Shown: piece by piece, positions 1 to 8,951 of the stretch
Layout of the letters: each line of letters opens with the position of its first letter
Position numbering within the stretch: position 1 is the stretch's first letter
The notes under the pieces: generated by a model
The model's database searches: none
What the model saw: the letters and a program-made list of their open reading frames with translations, nothing else
What the model was told of the DNA's origin: nothing
Translations under genes and position numbers: made by a program
From: Kaistella solincola
GTDB lineage: Bacteria > Bacteroidota > Bacteroidia > Flavobacteriales > Weeksellaceae
Assembly (NCBI RefSeq): GCF_000812875.1
Contig: NZ_JSYK01000003.1
Location: forward strand, 1,240,001-1,304,000
Direction of reading: 5' to 3'
Length of the DNA: 64,000 nucleotides

Positions 1-1
1 A

Positions 2-1588
2 TTTAACCAGCTGAAAGAAGAAGCAAACCAAAGAATTCTGGAGGAAAACAACATTCTGAAAGCAGATTTCGTGGCGGAAGGAAATCCGGAAGAACTTTTC
101 ACAGCACACAATGCTTCACAGGGAAAACTTTCTGCTATTCTGCACAGTTTCCGCGAGAAAACCGACAAATATCATCAGCAACAGGAGCAAAACCAAAGTG
201 CAAATCTGGAGCACCGCCAAAGGATCATTGACAAGCTTAAAAATCTTTATACTAACACCGAAGCCGGAACCAACCTTTTTAAAGCCATCCGCGAGATAAA
301 AGATGAATGGAAAAACGCCGGACAAGTTGCCAAATCGGAATTTAAGCTTCTGAATAACAACTATTTCCACCATTTAAACCAATTCTATCAAATGCTTGAT
401 ATGAATAAGGAATATATGGAACAGGAATTTGCGCATAATCTGGAAAAACGCACCCATATTATTGAACGTGCTAAGGAACTTCTTACAGAACCTTCGGTTC
501 AGAAAGCACTAAATGAGCTGCAATACCTTCACAAACTGTGGAAAGAAGAAGCAGAACCGGTTGCGGAAGAATTCCGTGAAAAAACCTGGGATGAATTTAA
601 GGAACTTTCGAATAAAATTCATGACCGGAAATCTGAACTTAATGAGCAGCTTGAAAAAGAACTGAATGAAAATTTGGCCAGAAAGAACGAAATAATTGAA
701 GAACTGAAAAAACTGGTTTCTCCGGCAAAAGAAGTGAACCACAGTTACTGGCAAAACGCGATTAACAAAGTGGAAGAACTGCGCACCGAATTTTTGCGTT
801 TAGGCAATGTTCCGCGAAAATTTTCGAACCAAAACTGGAATGATTTCAAGCAAAATCTGCGCAGCTTCAACGTCAGCAAAAACGAGTTTTATAAAGGCTT
901 AAAAAATTCTCAGCAAACCAATCTGGATGAAAAACTGAAATTAATCCAAACCGCAAAGGACAATATGCTGAGCGAAGACTGGGAAATTGCGGTTCCGCTT
1001 TATAAAAAACTGCAGGACGACTGGAAAAAAATCGGACATGTACCACGCAGCATGACCAACAAAGTTTGGGACGATTTTCGCGAAGCGTGTAACGTGTTTT
1101 TCAGCAATTACCGCGAGAAAAACAATACCGCGGGTGATAACTGGAAAGAAAATTTCAAAAATAAAAAGCAGCTTCTGGAGGAATTAAAAGCGATTGGTAA
1201 TGAAGAAGGAAGCATTGAAAAAATTGAACAGATAAAAAACAGCTGGAATAATATCGGCAAAGTTCCGCGCGAGAAGATAAACATCAATACCGAGTTTAAT
1301 AAAACGCTTCGCGAAAAACTGAAACTGAACCAAATCCATGAATACGACCTGAAAGAAGAAGGTTTAAGTGAAAATCAGCTGACCGATAAAGCAAGAAAAA
1401 TTAAAAATCAAATTGCAGATTTGGAAGCTGAAGTGGTAAAAATGGAAAATAATTTAGGTTTTTTCAGCAATTCTTCACGCGAAAATCCGTTGCTAAAAGA
1501 AACCTATGCAAAAATCGATGAGAAAAAATCTCAGATTGAAACCATGAAAAAAAGCCTGCACAATATCGTCGCGGGCGAAAATTTTTAA
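2..1588 (+). CDS. DUF349 repeat protein (5' end outside window)
   Basis: The reading frame is open from the second base of the window, so the gene begins upstream; the GTG at 71 is only an internal codon. The visible 529 residues are highly charged and helical, rich in Lys, Glu and Asn. I count about five DUF349 repeats, each with a Trp or hydrophobic position followed by a G-x-V/P stretch (for example DEWKNAGQV, TEFLRLGNVP, DDWKKIGHVP, NSWNNIGKVP). The C-terminal 70 residues look like a coiled coil. DUF349 proteins are widespread in Bacteroidota; some annotation pipelines call them chromosome segregation proteins, but I know of no firm function. No signal peptide can be judged because the N-terminus is missing. 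The next gene follows after 3 nt and is probably cotranscribed. Confidence 0.85.
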   Translation, partial: FNQLKEEANQRILEENNILKADFVAEGNPEELFTAHNASQGKLSAILHSFREKTDKYHQQQEQNQSANLEHRQRIIDKLKNLYTNTEAGTNLFKAIREIKDEWKNAGQVAKSEFKLLNNNYFHHLNQFYQMLDMNKEYMEQEFAHNLEKRTHIIERAKELLTEPSVQKALNELQYLHKLWKEEAEPVAEEFREKTWDEFKELSNKIHDRKSELNEQLEKELNENLARKNEIIEELKKLVSPAKEVNHSYWQNAINKVEELRTEFLRLGNVPRKFSNQNWNDFKQNLRSFNVSKNEFYKGLKNSQQTNLDEKLKLIQTAKDNMLSEDWEIAVPLYKKLQDDWKKIGHVPRSMTNKVWDDFREACNVFFSNYREKNNTAGDNWKENFKNKKQLLEELKAIGNEEGSIEKIEQIKNSWNNIGKVPREKININTEFNKTLREKLKLNQIHEYDLKEEGLSENQLTDKARKIKNQIADLEAEVVKMENNLGFFSNSSRENPLLKETYAKIDEKKSQIETMKKSLHNIVAGENF

Positions 1589-1591
1589 AAA

Positions 1592-2179
1592 ATGCTAAAA
1601 AACTTATTTTTAATCTTTCTTTTTTTAACAGCGTCTAATTTCAACGCACAGGAAAAAATGGATATGATTTCCGTTCCCGGGCCAATAGAATTACATGGAA
1701 CAGAATTTTTTCTGTCCTGGAGTAAGCAGGCGTCTAAAACTTTAGTTCGCCAACAGTACCTGCCGCGTGAGGAAAAAATTGAAAACTTCACACAGTTGCT
1801 AGACATTTCTTATTTTAACAAGGAAATTGATATTGAACAGGCTGTTCGCCAAAAAGTAGAACAGATACAGGCTCGAGAAAAGACTGATAAACTTGCTAAA
1901 GTAAATGTTTCGCAAAACAAAGACGGGACAGAGTTTGTTGTAGATTATTTTATTTCGGAAACCCCTGCGGAAGGTGAACCATTTGTAGATTATGTCGTGG
2001 ACCGGTTCGTAACTATTGAACATGGTTCAGGAAATACATTTTTAATTTTTTCTTACGTGAAACGTGCTTATAATAACATCAAATGGGAAGCGCGCGCTAT
2101 GGCAAAAATGCGGGATGAAATCCTCATTAATGTAGTGGATTACAAGATTCCGACAATCAGGCTGAAAAATATTAAATAA
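1592..2179 (+). CDS. Exported protein of unknown function
   Basis: The 195-residue product starts with a clear Sec signal peptide (MLKNLFLIFLFLTASNFNAQ, cleavage after the Ala-Gln region), so it is periplasmic or surface-bound. The rest is a compact alpha/beta-like sequence with no motif I recognise and no lipobox. The ATG lies 3 nt after the stop of the DUF349 gene, which makes cotranscription likely, and a terminator follows directly. I do not recognise the family. That the reading frame is real rests on the signal peptide, the tight spacing and the terminator at its end. Confidence 0.75.
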   Translation: MLKNLFLIFLFLTASNFNAQEKMDMISVPGPIELHGTEFFLSWSKQASKTLVRQQYLPREEKIENFTQLLDISYFNKEIDIEQAVRQKVEQIQAREKTDKLAKVNVSQNKDGTEFVVDYFISETPAEGEPFVDYVVDRFVTIEHGSGNTFLIFSYVKRAYNNIKWEARAMAKMRDEILINVVDYKIPTIRLKNIK

Positions 2180-2184
2180 AATTC

Positions 2185-2208
2185 AACACCCTAATTTGGG
2201 TGTTTTTT
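2185..2208 (+). terminator. Rho-independent terminator
   Basis: Stem AACACCC (2185-2191) pairs with GGGTGTT (2198-2204) across a 6-nt loop and runs into a T tract. It ends only 6 nt before the ribD ATG at 2215. Confidence 0.8.
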
Positions 2209-2214
2209 CATACC

Positions 2215-3237
2215 ATGGACCATGAATTTTACATGCAGCGCTGCCTGGATCTCGCGTACAAAGCACTCGGAAAAACTTATCCGAACCCAATTGTCGGCTG
2301 CGTTATTGTTCATAACTGTGAAATTATCGGTGAAGGATTTCACGAAAAAGCAGGTGAAAACCACGCTGAAATTAACGCCATTAAATCGGTAAGAAATCCT
2401 GAATTGCTGAAAGAATCAACAATTTACGTTTCGCTGGAGCCGTGTTCACATTTTGGTAAAACACCGCCGTGCGCAAATAAAATTGTGGAAATCGGTTTTA
2501 AAAAGGTGGTTATCGGCTGTCTGGACTCCAATAAAGCGGTGAACGGAAAAGGTAAAAAAATAATCGAAGACGCAGGTATTGAAGTTATTTCGGGCATTTT
2601 GGAGCAAAAATGTAAGATTGCCAACAAGCGCTTTTTTACCTTTCAGGAGAAAAAAAGACCCTTCATTGTGCTGAAATGGGCGGAATCCGGTGATGGTTTT
2701 CTAGACCAAAATCGGCAGCCGACACAAATTGGAAATTATTTGACGAAGCAATTTGTACATCAGCTCAGAAGTCAGGAAGAAGCAATTTTGGTAGGTACAA
2801 AAACAGCTTTAACAGACGACCCAAGCTTAACTACACGTGAGATTGAAGGAAGAAATCCCATTCGCATTCTGCTGGACCTGGATTTAAAAGTTCCGGAAAA
2901 CTTCAAAATATTTAATGGTGAAGCCAAAACCATCGTTTTCAATACGAAAAAAAATTCCGTGCTAAAGGACCTGATTTTTGTAAAAATCAACCGTGAAAAT
3001 GTGGCGGAAGAAATGCTGAAGCATTTATATGAACTGCAAATTCAGTCTGTTCTGATTGAAGGTGGCGCATTTACTTTGCAGCAATTCATCAACAATAATC
3101 TTTGGGATGAAGCAATCATCATTAAGAATGAAAACCTGCGTTTAGAAAATGGAACAAAAGCGCCAACACTTTCGTCAAAACCGGAAAAAGTGCTTAAAAT
3201 GCGGCAGAATTTTGTAGAATTTTACCAAAATTTTTAA
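2215..3237 (+). CDS. ribD: Bifunctional riboflavin biosynthesis deaminase/reductase RibD
   Basis: RibD catalyses deamination of diaminohydroxyphosphoribosylaminopyrimidine and then NADPH-dependent reduction of the ribose side chain, the second and third steps of riboflavin synthesis. The N-terminal deaminase domain (about residues 1-145) carries the zinc site H50-A-E52 and the pair C77 and C86 in EPCSHFGKTPPC. The C-terminal reductase domain has the usual EGG-A-type segment (LIEGGAFTLQQF). Its length of 340 residues is normal. I chose the ATG at 2215 because an in-frame GTG at 2200 sits inside the terminator stem of the previous gene. The YigZ-family gene starts 3 nt downstream, so the two are probably one transcript. 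Confidence 0.95.
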   Translation: MDHEFYMQRCLDLAYKALGKTYPNPIVGCVIVHNCEIIGEGFHEKAGENHAEINAIKSVRNPELLKESTIYVSLEPCSHFGKTPPCANKIVEIGFKKVVIGCLDSNKAVNGKGKKIIEDAGIEVISGILEQKCKIANKRFFTFQEKKRPFIVLKWAESGDGFLDQNRQPTQIGNYLTKQFVHQLRSQEEAILVGTKTALTDDPSLTTREIEGRNPIRILLDLDLKVPENFKIFNGEAKTIVFNTKKNSVLKDLIFVKINRENVAEEMLKHLYELQIQSVLIEGGAFTLQQFINNNLWDEAIIIKNENLRLENGTKAPTLSSKPEKVLKMRQNFVEFYQNF

Positions 3238-3239
3238 GC

Positions 3240-3845
3240 GTGGAGTTTTCATTTGAAACGATAAAAGCCCCGGTAGAAAATATTTTTTTCCGGGAAAAAG
3301 GGAGCAAATTTATCGGTTTTGCTATTCCTGTCCGTAATGATGCTGAAATAAAGGACGCATTGCAGCAAATAAAAGAAATCCATCCAAAAGCTACGCATCA
3401 CTGTTACGCTTTTCGCCTGGGCATTAACGGTGAAAATTACAGGGCTAATGACGATGGCGAACCTTCGGGCAGTGCGGGTTTACCAATTTACAACCAATTG
3501 CTAGCGCATAATCTTACTAATACTTTGGTAATTGTTGTTCGGTATTACGGCGGAACGAAACTGGGTGTTTCAGGTTTGGTTCGGGCTTATAAAGAGTCGG
3601 CGAGAGCAGCTTTGGCAGAAGCAGAAATCATTACCGAAGAACTGCAAAGCGGAATTGAAATTTCGTTTGACTTTTCACAACAGAACGTAATTTTCACCTT
3701 GCTGAATAAATTTAACGCTAAAATCCAGGATTTTATAACTGAAGAAAAATGCACAATTAAGGCGGTAATAAAATCGGCTGAAAAAGAAAGCATCTCAAAC
3801 CAACTGGCTGAGATGCAAAATATTTCTTTTAAGTTTTTGGATTAA
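3240..3845 (+). CDS. YigZ/IMPACT family protein
   Basis: The 201-residue protein has the signature of the UPF0029/IMPACT family: DDGEPSGSAGLPI followed by VVRYYGGTKLGVSGLVRAY in the N-terminal domain (about residues 70-120), then a weaker C-terminal domain of the DUF1949 type. Family members are linked to translation control (eukaryotic IMPACT) and have an unclear role in bacteria. The start is GTG, placed 2 nt after the ribD stop; no in-frame ATG fits the conserved N-terminus. The last codons overlap, tail to tail, with the convergent peptidase gene by 4 nt. Confidence 0.9.
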   Translation: MEFSFETIKAPVENIFFREKGSKFIGFAIPVRNDAEIKDALQQIKEIHPKATHHCYAFRLGINGENYRANDDGEPSGSAGLPIYNQLLAHNLTNTLVIVVRYYGGTKLGVSGLVRAYKESARAALAEAEIITEELQSGIEISFDFSQQNVIFTLLNKFNAKIQDFITEEKCTIKAVIKSAEKESISNQLAEMQNISFKFLD

Positions 3846-4549
3846 TCCCTTCGTCCCATCAGCATTGAAGCCCAATAAAGAAGCTGTGCCAATGACCCTA
3901 AAGCTGCTACCACGTAGGTTCTTGCTGCCCAGGTTAATGAATCTTTCACGCCAACATATTCTTCGCTTGTCACGGTACCGGTATTTTTTAACCAAACCAT
4001 CGCGCGTTTACTTGCGTCATATTCCACCGGTAAAGTTACGAAGGCGAAAAGCGTTGTCACCGCAAATAATGCCACACCGATTGCTAAAACTGTGGTATTT
4101 CCGTTTGGATTTTCAATGGTTCGCGTTGCGCCCATTAAAACGATACCTGCGATTAAAACAAACTGCATCAAATTGGAACTAATGTTTACCATCGGAACCA
4201 GTTTCGAACGAAGTTGCAACATCGAATATCCTACTGCGTGCTGCACAGCGTGTCCACATTCGTGAGCTGCAACTGCGGCAGCAGCTGCATTTCTCTGCAT
4301 ATAAACACCTTCAGATAAATTTACCGTTTTGTCTGCCGGATTGTAATGGTCGGTTAACTGCCCCGGAACTGAAATCACTCGTACATCATTGATATTATTG
4401 TCCCGCAACATTTTTTCGGCTATTTCTTTGCCTGATAAACCATTGCGCAAGTGGACTTGTGAATAGTGTTGGAATTTAGATTTCAACCGTGCCGACACTA
4501 ACCAACTCACCAACATTGAAATCCCAATAATTAAATAATACCCTGTCAT
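3842..4549 (-). CDS. Membrane zinc metallopeptidase, YugP type
   Basis: The 235-residue protein has an N-terminal membrane segment (residues about 3-20), the zinc motif H96-E-C-G-H100 within AAHECGHAVQHA, and three further hydrophobic segments in the C-terminal half. This matches the neutral zinc metallopeptidase family PF04298 (YugP-like), whose substrates are mostly unknown. HExxH gives two zinc ligands and the catalytic Glu. The gene is convergent with the YigZ-family gene and their stop codons overlap, so neither has its own downstream spacer. Confidence 0.88.
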   Translation of the reverse strand: MTGYYLIIGISMLVSWLVSARLKSKFQHYSQVHLRNGLSGKEIAEKMLRDNNINDVRVISVPGQLTDHYNPADKTVNLSEGVYMQRNAAAAAVAAHECGHAVQHAVGYSMLQLRSKLVPMVNISSNLMQFVLIAGIVLMGATRTIENPNGNTTVLAIGVALFAVTTLFAFVTLPVEYDASKRAMVWLKNTGTVTSEEYVGVKDSLTWAARTYVVAALGSLAQLLYWASMLMGRRD

Positions 4550-4608
4550 TCTTTCTATTTTTTCTGATTTTATAAATTCTTAGATAATAATAAAAAACGT
4601 GCCAAAAT

Positions 4609-4638
4609 TTTGATTTTGCACTGAATCATTTATCTTTG
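4609..4638 (+). promoter_or_regulatory. Bacteroidota-type promoter for the acetyltransferase gene
   Basis: TTTG (4609-4612), an 18-nt spacer and TATCTTTG (4631-4638) match the Bacteroidota consensus TTTG-N19-TAnnTTTG. The ATG follows 20 nt later. Confidence 0.75.
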
Positions 4639-4658
4639 TTTTTTCCAAATTGAACCTG

Positions 4659-5807
4659 ATGTCTGTAGTTACAATTTTTGAAGTGAAAACTCAAAATGAT
4701 TTAAAAAAATTCATCGAATTTCCGATGAATCTGTACAAAAATAATAAAAATTACGTTCCGCCTCTCATCAAAGATGAAGAAAACATCTGGAGCCCGAAAG
4801 AAAACGCAGCACTTAAATTTTCGGAGTTTAAAAGATTCCTCGCGCTGAAGGATAACAAAGTTGTCGGTCGTATCGCGGTGCTTATTAACTACAAAGAAGT
4901 TGAAGACCTGGGACACAGGAAAGTACGTTTTGGCTGGCTGGATTTCATCGATGATTTGGAAGTTTCAAAATCACTAATGAACAAAGCGGTTGAGTTCGCC
5001 AAAGAAAAAGATATGCAGATGATTGAAGGTCCTATGGGTTTCACCAATCTGGACAAAGCCGGAATGCTGACGATGGGTTTTGAAAAACTCGCCACAATGA
5101 TCGGGCTTTACAATTTTCCGTACTATCCGGAACATTTAGAAAAATTAGGTTTAAAGAAGGAAAAAGAATGGGTGGAATATGAACTTCAATTTCCCGAAGT
5201 TCTTTCAGATAAAATCCAAAAATTTAGTGATTTAATCGCCGAAAAATATAAATTAAGCGTTCTGGAGTTTAAAAACAAACAGGAAATTTTACCCTATGTT
5301 TTCCCGATGTTTAAATTATTAGACCAAACGTATAAGTCGCTTTCGACGTATACACCGATCACCGACGAACAAATTCAAACGTACAAAGACAAATATTTTA
5401 ATTTTATCGATAAGGATTATATTGTGTGTATCATTGATGAAAATAAGGAATTGGTTTCTTTCGCCATCACCATGCCGTCGTACTCCCTTGCGTTGCAAAA
5501 AGCGAAAGGTAAACTTTTACCTTTTGGCTGGTATCACTTCCTCCAGGCCGGTAAAAAAAATCTGCGCGCCAATTTCTACCTGATTGGTATTCATCCGGAT
5601 TACCAAAGACGCGGTGTAACATCGCTTATCTTTAAAGAAATCTGGAAAAATTTCAGCAAAAAAGGGGTAAAATTACTCGAAACAAATCCGGAACTGGAAG
5701 AAAACAAAAGCGTACAGGTGCTTTGGCAAGACTATAATCCGGTGAACCACAAACGCCGCCGGACTTACGCGATGGACATCACCCCACAAACTCAACTTTT
5801 CCGATGA
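4659..5807 (+). CDS. GNAT-fold acetyltransferase-like protein
   Basis: The 382-residue protein has a GNAT acetyl-CoA binding segment near its C-terminus (FYLIGIHPDYQRRGVTSLIF, with the Q-R-R-G pattern of motif A) and a weaker GNAT-like N-terminal half, as in two-domain members of the family found in Bacteroidota. The substrate cannot be read from the sequence. I prefer the ATG at 4659 over an in-frame TTG at 4650 because it lies at a normal distance from the promoter. The next small membrane-protein gene overlaps by 4 nt (ATGA), so the two are translationally coupled. Confidence 0.82.
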   Translation: MSVVTIFEVKTQNDLKKFIEFPMNLYKNNKNYVPPLIKDEENIWSPKENAALKFSEFKRFLALKDNKVVGRIAVLINYKEVEDLGHRKVRFGWLDFIDDLEVSKSLMNKAVEFAKEKDMQMIEGPMGFTNLDKAGMLTMGFEKLATMIGLYNFPYYPEHLEKLGLKKEKEWVEYELQFPEVLSDKIQKFSDLIAEKYKLSVLEFKNKQEILPYVFPMFKLLDQTYKSLSTYTPITDEQIQTYKDKYFNFIDKDYIVCIIDENKELVSFAITMPSYSLALQKAKGKLLPFGWYHFLQAGKKNLRANFYLIGIHPDYQRRGVTSLIFKEIWKNFSKKGVKLLETNPELEENKSVQVLWQDYNPVNHKRRRTYAMDITPQTQLFR

Positions 5808-5992
5808 AAAAGCAGCTGTATTTTTACGTCATGATGATTATCGCTTTTATCGTTTACAACCAGTTTTTTCAGGTTGAAGACGAAAAGACCAACGCAGTCA
5901 TCAATATTCTGTTTGCCAGCTTTTTATTTCTGTACATCGGCTATCTGGCCTACGAAGTTCTTAAAAGACTGAAAAATATCAGGAAAAAGTAA
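5804..5992 (+). CDS. Small membrane protein, unknown
   Basis: The 62-residue protein has two predicted transmembrane helices (about residues 6-22 and 30-50) and a basic C-terminal tail (KRLKNIRKK), suggesting a cytoplasmic C-terminus. Its ATG overlaps the stop of the acetyltransferase gene in an ATGA junction. I do not recognise the family. The overlap and the clean two-helix pattern support it as a true gene. Confidence 0.65.
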   Translation: MKKQLYFYVMMIIAFIVYNQFFQVEDEKTNAVINILFASFLFLYIGYLAYEVLKRLKNIRKK

Positions 5993-6038
5993 AACATAGT
6001 TTTGATGGATATAATTTTTTCTATTATACAATATTGCG

Positions 6039-6046
6039 TAAATTTG
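6039..6046 (+). promoter_or_regulatory. -7 element of the nuo operon
   Basis: TAAATTTG matches TAnnTTTG. It ends 20 nt before the nuoA ATG. I see no convincing TTTG at the -33 position, so the exact promoter is uncertain. Confidence 0.55.
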
Positions 6047-6066
6047 CACAAGTAAAAATATGTCTA

Positions 6067-6438
6067 ATGAATGTTCCCGCTGATTATATCCCGATTTTTA
6101 TTCAGATTGCTGTTGGTGCAGGTTTCGTTTTACTCTCCATCTTAGGAACCCATTTTTTAGGACCCCGCCAGAAAGCGGGTGACACCAAGAAAAATGAAAG
6201 TTTTGAATGTGGTGTTGATGTAGAAGGAAACGCCCGTACACCATTCTCTGTTAAGTATTTTCTTACCGCTATTTTATTCGTGCTGTTTGATATAGAAATT
6301 GTCTTTTTCTATCCTTACGCTGTAAACCTCCGCGAATTTGGTGTGGAAGGATTTTTAGCAGTTCTCACTTTCATCTCGATATTCTTCTTGGCGTTTATTT
6401 ACGTTTGGAAACGCGGTGCATTGGACTGGGACAAATAG
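6067..6438 (+). CDS. nuoA: NADH-quinone oxidoreductase subunit A
   Basis: NuoA (ND3 homologue) is a membrane subunit at the junction between the hydrophilic and membrane arms of complex I. The 123-residue protein has three transmembrane segments, the conserved loop KKNESFECGVD and the acidic helix start around FDIEIVFFYP. I place the start at ATG 6067; an in-frame TTG at 6034 would lie upstream of the -7 box. First gene of a 14-gene operon in the usual nuoA-N order. Confidence 0.95.
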   Translation: MNVPADYIPIFIQIAVGAGFVLLSILGTHFLGPRQKAGDTKKNESFECGVDVEGNARTPFSVKYFLTAILFVLFDIEIVFFYPYAVNLREFGVEGFLAVLTFISIFFLAFIYVWKRGALDWDK

Positions 6439-6461
6439 TTTAACAATTTTAAGAAAACAAG

Positions 6462-7022
6462 ATGTCAGATAATAATAAACCAGTAATCCGGATGGACGCG
6501 GAAGCGCCGGAAGGTTACGAAGGCGAAGGTTTTTTCGCCACCAATCTCAGCAGTGTCATCGGTATGGCGCGTAAATTTTCTTTATGGCCTTTACCTTTCG
6601 CTACTTCATGTTGCGGTATTGAATTTATGGCAACCTTAAATCCAACTTTCGATGCGTCGCGTTTCGGAATGGAAAGAAACTCATTCTCACCACGCCAGGC
6701 AGATATGCTGATGGTGTGCGGTACCATTGCTAAAAAACTGGGTCCTGTTTTAAAACAGGTTTACACCCAAATGGCAGAACCAAAATGGGTAGTCGCAGTT
6801 GGAGCCTGTGCTTCCAGTGGCGGTATTTTCGATAGCTACTCTGTTTTACAGGGAATCGATAAAATTATTCCTGTTGACGTATATGTACCTGGATGCCCAC
6901 CGCGCCCGGAACAGATTATCGAAGGAGTAATGCAGGTTCAGGCGCTGTGCGAAAGCGAAAGCATCCGCAGAAGAGATATGCCGGAATACAGAAAATTGTT
7001 GGAATCTTACGACATAAATTAA
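6462..7022 (+). CDS. nuoB: NADH-quinone oxidoreductase subunit B
   Basis: NuoB carries iron-sulfur cluster N2, which passes electrons to quinone. The ligands are visible as the adjacent pair C50-C51 (FATSCCGIEF), C116 (GACASSGG) and C145 (VPGCPPRPE). The 186-residue length is normal. The gene sits 23 nt after nuoA and 4 nt before nuoC. Confidence 0.97.
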   Translation: MSDNNKPVIRMDAEAPEGYEGEGFFATNLSSVIGMARKFSLWPLPFATSCCGIEFMATLNPTFDASRFGMERNSFSPRQADMLMVCGTIAKKLGPVLKQVYTQMAEPKWVVAVGACASSGGIFDSYSVLQGIDKIIPVDVYVPGCPPRPEQIIEGVMQVQALCESESIRRRDMPEYRKLLESYDIN

Positions 7023-7026
7023 AGGA

Positions 7027-7521
7027 ATGACAAACGAATTTGTGCTCGAAGCGATTACCAGAGAATTTCCCGAATCGCTGATTTCTTACGCTACACCTTA
7101 CGATTTTTTAACTTTAGAAATTAAGAAAGAAGACATCAAAAAAGTGATTCATCACCTTCGAGATTCTTCGCTTCAAATTGACTTTCTTACCGATATTACC
7201 GGCATTCATTACCCGGAAATTCCCGAAAAAGAAATCGGTGTTATTTACCATTTGCATAATATGAGAACGAATTTCAGAATTCGTTTGAAAGCCTTTATGC
7301 CGCGCGAAAACGCGGAGGTAGACACCCTGACCGACCTTTATGCCGGCGCGAACTGGATGGAAAGAGAAACCTTCGAATTTTTCGGAATTAAATTTAAAGG
7401 TCATCCCGATTTACGTGTGATCCTAAACGTGGAAGATATGGATTATCATCCGATGTTGAAGGAATATCGCCTGGAAGACGGCACCAGAACGGACAAAGAT
7501 GATAAAATGTTTGGCCGATAA
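7027..7521 (+). CDS. nuoC: NADH-quinone oxidoreductase subunit C
   Basis: The 164-residue NuoC (30 kDa subunit) belongs to the hydrophilic arm and packs against NuoD. The signature region is visible near the C-terminus: NWMERETFEFFGIKFKGHPDLR, followed by the acidic end. In many proteobacteria nuoC and nuoD are fused; here they are separate genes with a 42-nt spacer that holds a hairpin. Confidence 0.95.
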   Translation: MTNEFVLEAITREFPESLISYATPYDFLTLEIKKEDIKKVIHHLRDSSLQIDFLTDITGIHYPEIPEKEIGVIYHLHNMRTNFRIRLKAFMPRENAEVDTLTDLYAGANWMERETFEFFGIKFKGHPDLRVILNVEDMDYHPMLKEYRLEDGTRTDKDDKMFGR

Positions 7522-7531
7522 TTAATTTAAT

Positions 7532-7560
7532 GCTTAAGAAATAAGCTTAAGCCATTTTTT
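7532..7560 (+). terminator. Terminator-like hairpin between nuoC and nuoD
   Basis: GCTTAAG (7532-7538) pairs with CTTAAGC (7546-7552) around a 7-nt loop and is followed by CATTTTTT. The stem is AT-rich, so it is more likely a partial terminator or mRNA processing/stability site than a full stop, since the operon continues. Confidence 0.5.
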
Positions 7561-7563
7561 ATT

Positions 7564-8787
7564 ATGAAAGATAACGCACTCTCTAATATACTCAGTCAGC
7601 AGGAATCCAGCGATCATATCGACGGACAGCTGTACACCCTGAACCTTGGTCCTACGCACCCGGCGACCCACGGTATTTTCCAGAATGTTCTGACCATGGA
7701 TGGTGAGAAAATTCTGCATTCCGAGCAAACGATCGGATACATTCACCGTGCTTTTGAGAAAATTTCAGAAAGACGCAGTTTCACTCAAATCACTACGCTT
7801 ACAGACCGTATGAACTACTGTTCAGCGCCCATCAACAACATGGGTTGGCACATGACAGTAGAAAAACTCATCGGTATTGAAATGCCGAAACGCGTAGATT
7901 ATATGCGGGTGATTATGATGGAGCTTGCAAGGATTTCCGATCACCTGATCTGTAACGGTGTTATCGCAATGGATGCAGGTGCAATTACAGGATTAACCTA
8001 TCTTTTCCAGGAAAGAGAAAAGATTTACAATATGTATGAAGAAGTTTGTGGTGCAAGATTAACCACAAACATGGGAAGAATCGGTGGTTTCGAAAGAGAT
8101 TTCACGCCTAAATTCCACGAATTTCTTCAGGATTGGTTAAAGAAATTCCCGAAAATTTTCAGTGAATTCTGTGCTTTGAATGAAAGAAACAGAATTTTCA
8201 TGGACCGGACCATTAAAGCCGGACCAATTTCAGCAGAACGCGCTTTAAGCTACGGTTTTACCGGACCAAATTTACGTGCGACAGGCGTTGATTATGACGT
8301 GCGCGTTGCTGATCCCTACTCTTCTTATCAGGATTTCGATTTTATAATTCCGGTCGGAACTTCCGGTGATACATATGATCGTTTTATGGTGCGTCAGCAG
8401 GAAGTTTGGGAAAGTTTGAAGATTATCGAACAGGCTTACAAAAATTTACCGGACGGTCCGTTCCACGCAGATGTACCGGAATTTTATTTACCGGAAAAAG
8501 CAGACGTTTACACTAAAATGGAAGCATTGATTTACCACTTTAAAATCGTGATGGGCGAAACCGATATTCCAAAAGGTGAAGTATATCATGCCGTGGAAGG
8601 CGGTAACGGCGAATTAGGTTTCTATCTTGTAAGCGATGGCGGACGAAGCCCATATCGTCTGCATTTTAGAAGACCGTGTTTCATTTATTACCAGGCTTAC
8701 CCGGAAATGATCAAAGGCGGACCGATATCAGACGCGATTGTAACGATGTGTAGTATGAATGTAATTGCCGGCGAACTGGACGCATAA
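7564..8787 (+). CDS. nuoD: NADH-quinone oxidoreductase subunit D
   Basis: NuoD (49 kDa subunit) forms most of the quinone-binding site with NuoB. The 407-residue protein has the N-terminal LNLGPTHPATHG motif with the conserved quinone-pocket His, IGYIHRAFEK, the DRMNYCSAP segment and the C-terminal GELGFYLVSDGG and PYRLHFRRPCF motifs. It starts 4 nt after a hairpin; 164 nt of noncoding DNA follow before nuoE. Confidence 0.97.
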   Translation: MKDNALSNILSQQESSDHIDGQLYTLNLGPTHPATHGIFQNVLTMDGEKILHSEQTIGYIHRAFEKISERRSFTQITTLTDRMNYCSAPINNMGWHMTVEKLIGIEMPKRVDYMRVIMMELARISDHLICNGVIAMDAGAITGLTYLFQEREKIYNMYEEVCGARLTTNMGRIGGFERDFTPKFHEFLQDWLKKFPKIFSEFCALNERNRIFMDRTIKAGPISAERALSYGFTGPNLRATGVDYDVRVADPYSSYQDFDFIIPVGTSGDTYDRFMVRQQEVWESLKIIEQAYKNLPDGPFHADVPEFYLPEKADVYTKMEALIYHFKIVMGETDIPKGEVYHAVEGGNGELGFYLVSDGGRSPYRLHFRRPCFIYYQAYPEMIKGGPISDAIVTMCSMNVIAGELDA

Positions 8788-8799
8788 AAATTTAAAAAA

Positions 8800-8898
8800 A
8801 TACCGGCTTTAAAGGCCAAATTTTTTAAATATCATTTTTTAGACAGTTTAAAAAAAATTAGAATTCAGGAAAAAATGCCGTTTTAGGCGGTAAAAAAT
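8800..8898 (+). repeat. Two inverted copies of the GCCG-TAAAA repeat between nuoD and nuoE
   Basis: Copy one (about 8800-8826, plus strand) reads ACCGGCTTTAAAGGCC between A and T runs. Copy two (about 8871-8898) is in the opposite orientation; read on the minus strand it is TACCGCCTAAAACGGC followed by ATTTTTT. Both fold into short hairpins next to T runs. They occupy most of the nuoD-nuoE spacer. See the finding on the dispersed repeat. Confidence 0.6.
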
Positions 8899-8951
8899 AA
8901 AGTATAAAGTAAGATTCAGCCTGCTGAAACTTAGAATATAAAATATATAAA

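Noticed and set aside
2200-2214. Upstream GTG start for ribD
   Set aside because: The codon is part of the terminator stem of the previous gene; ATG 2215 gives the family N-terminus.
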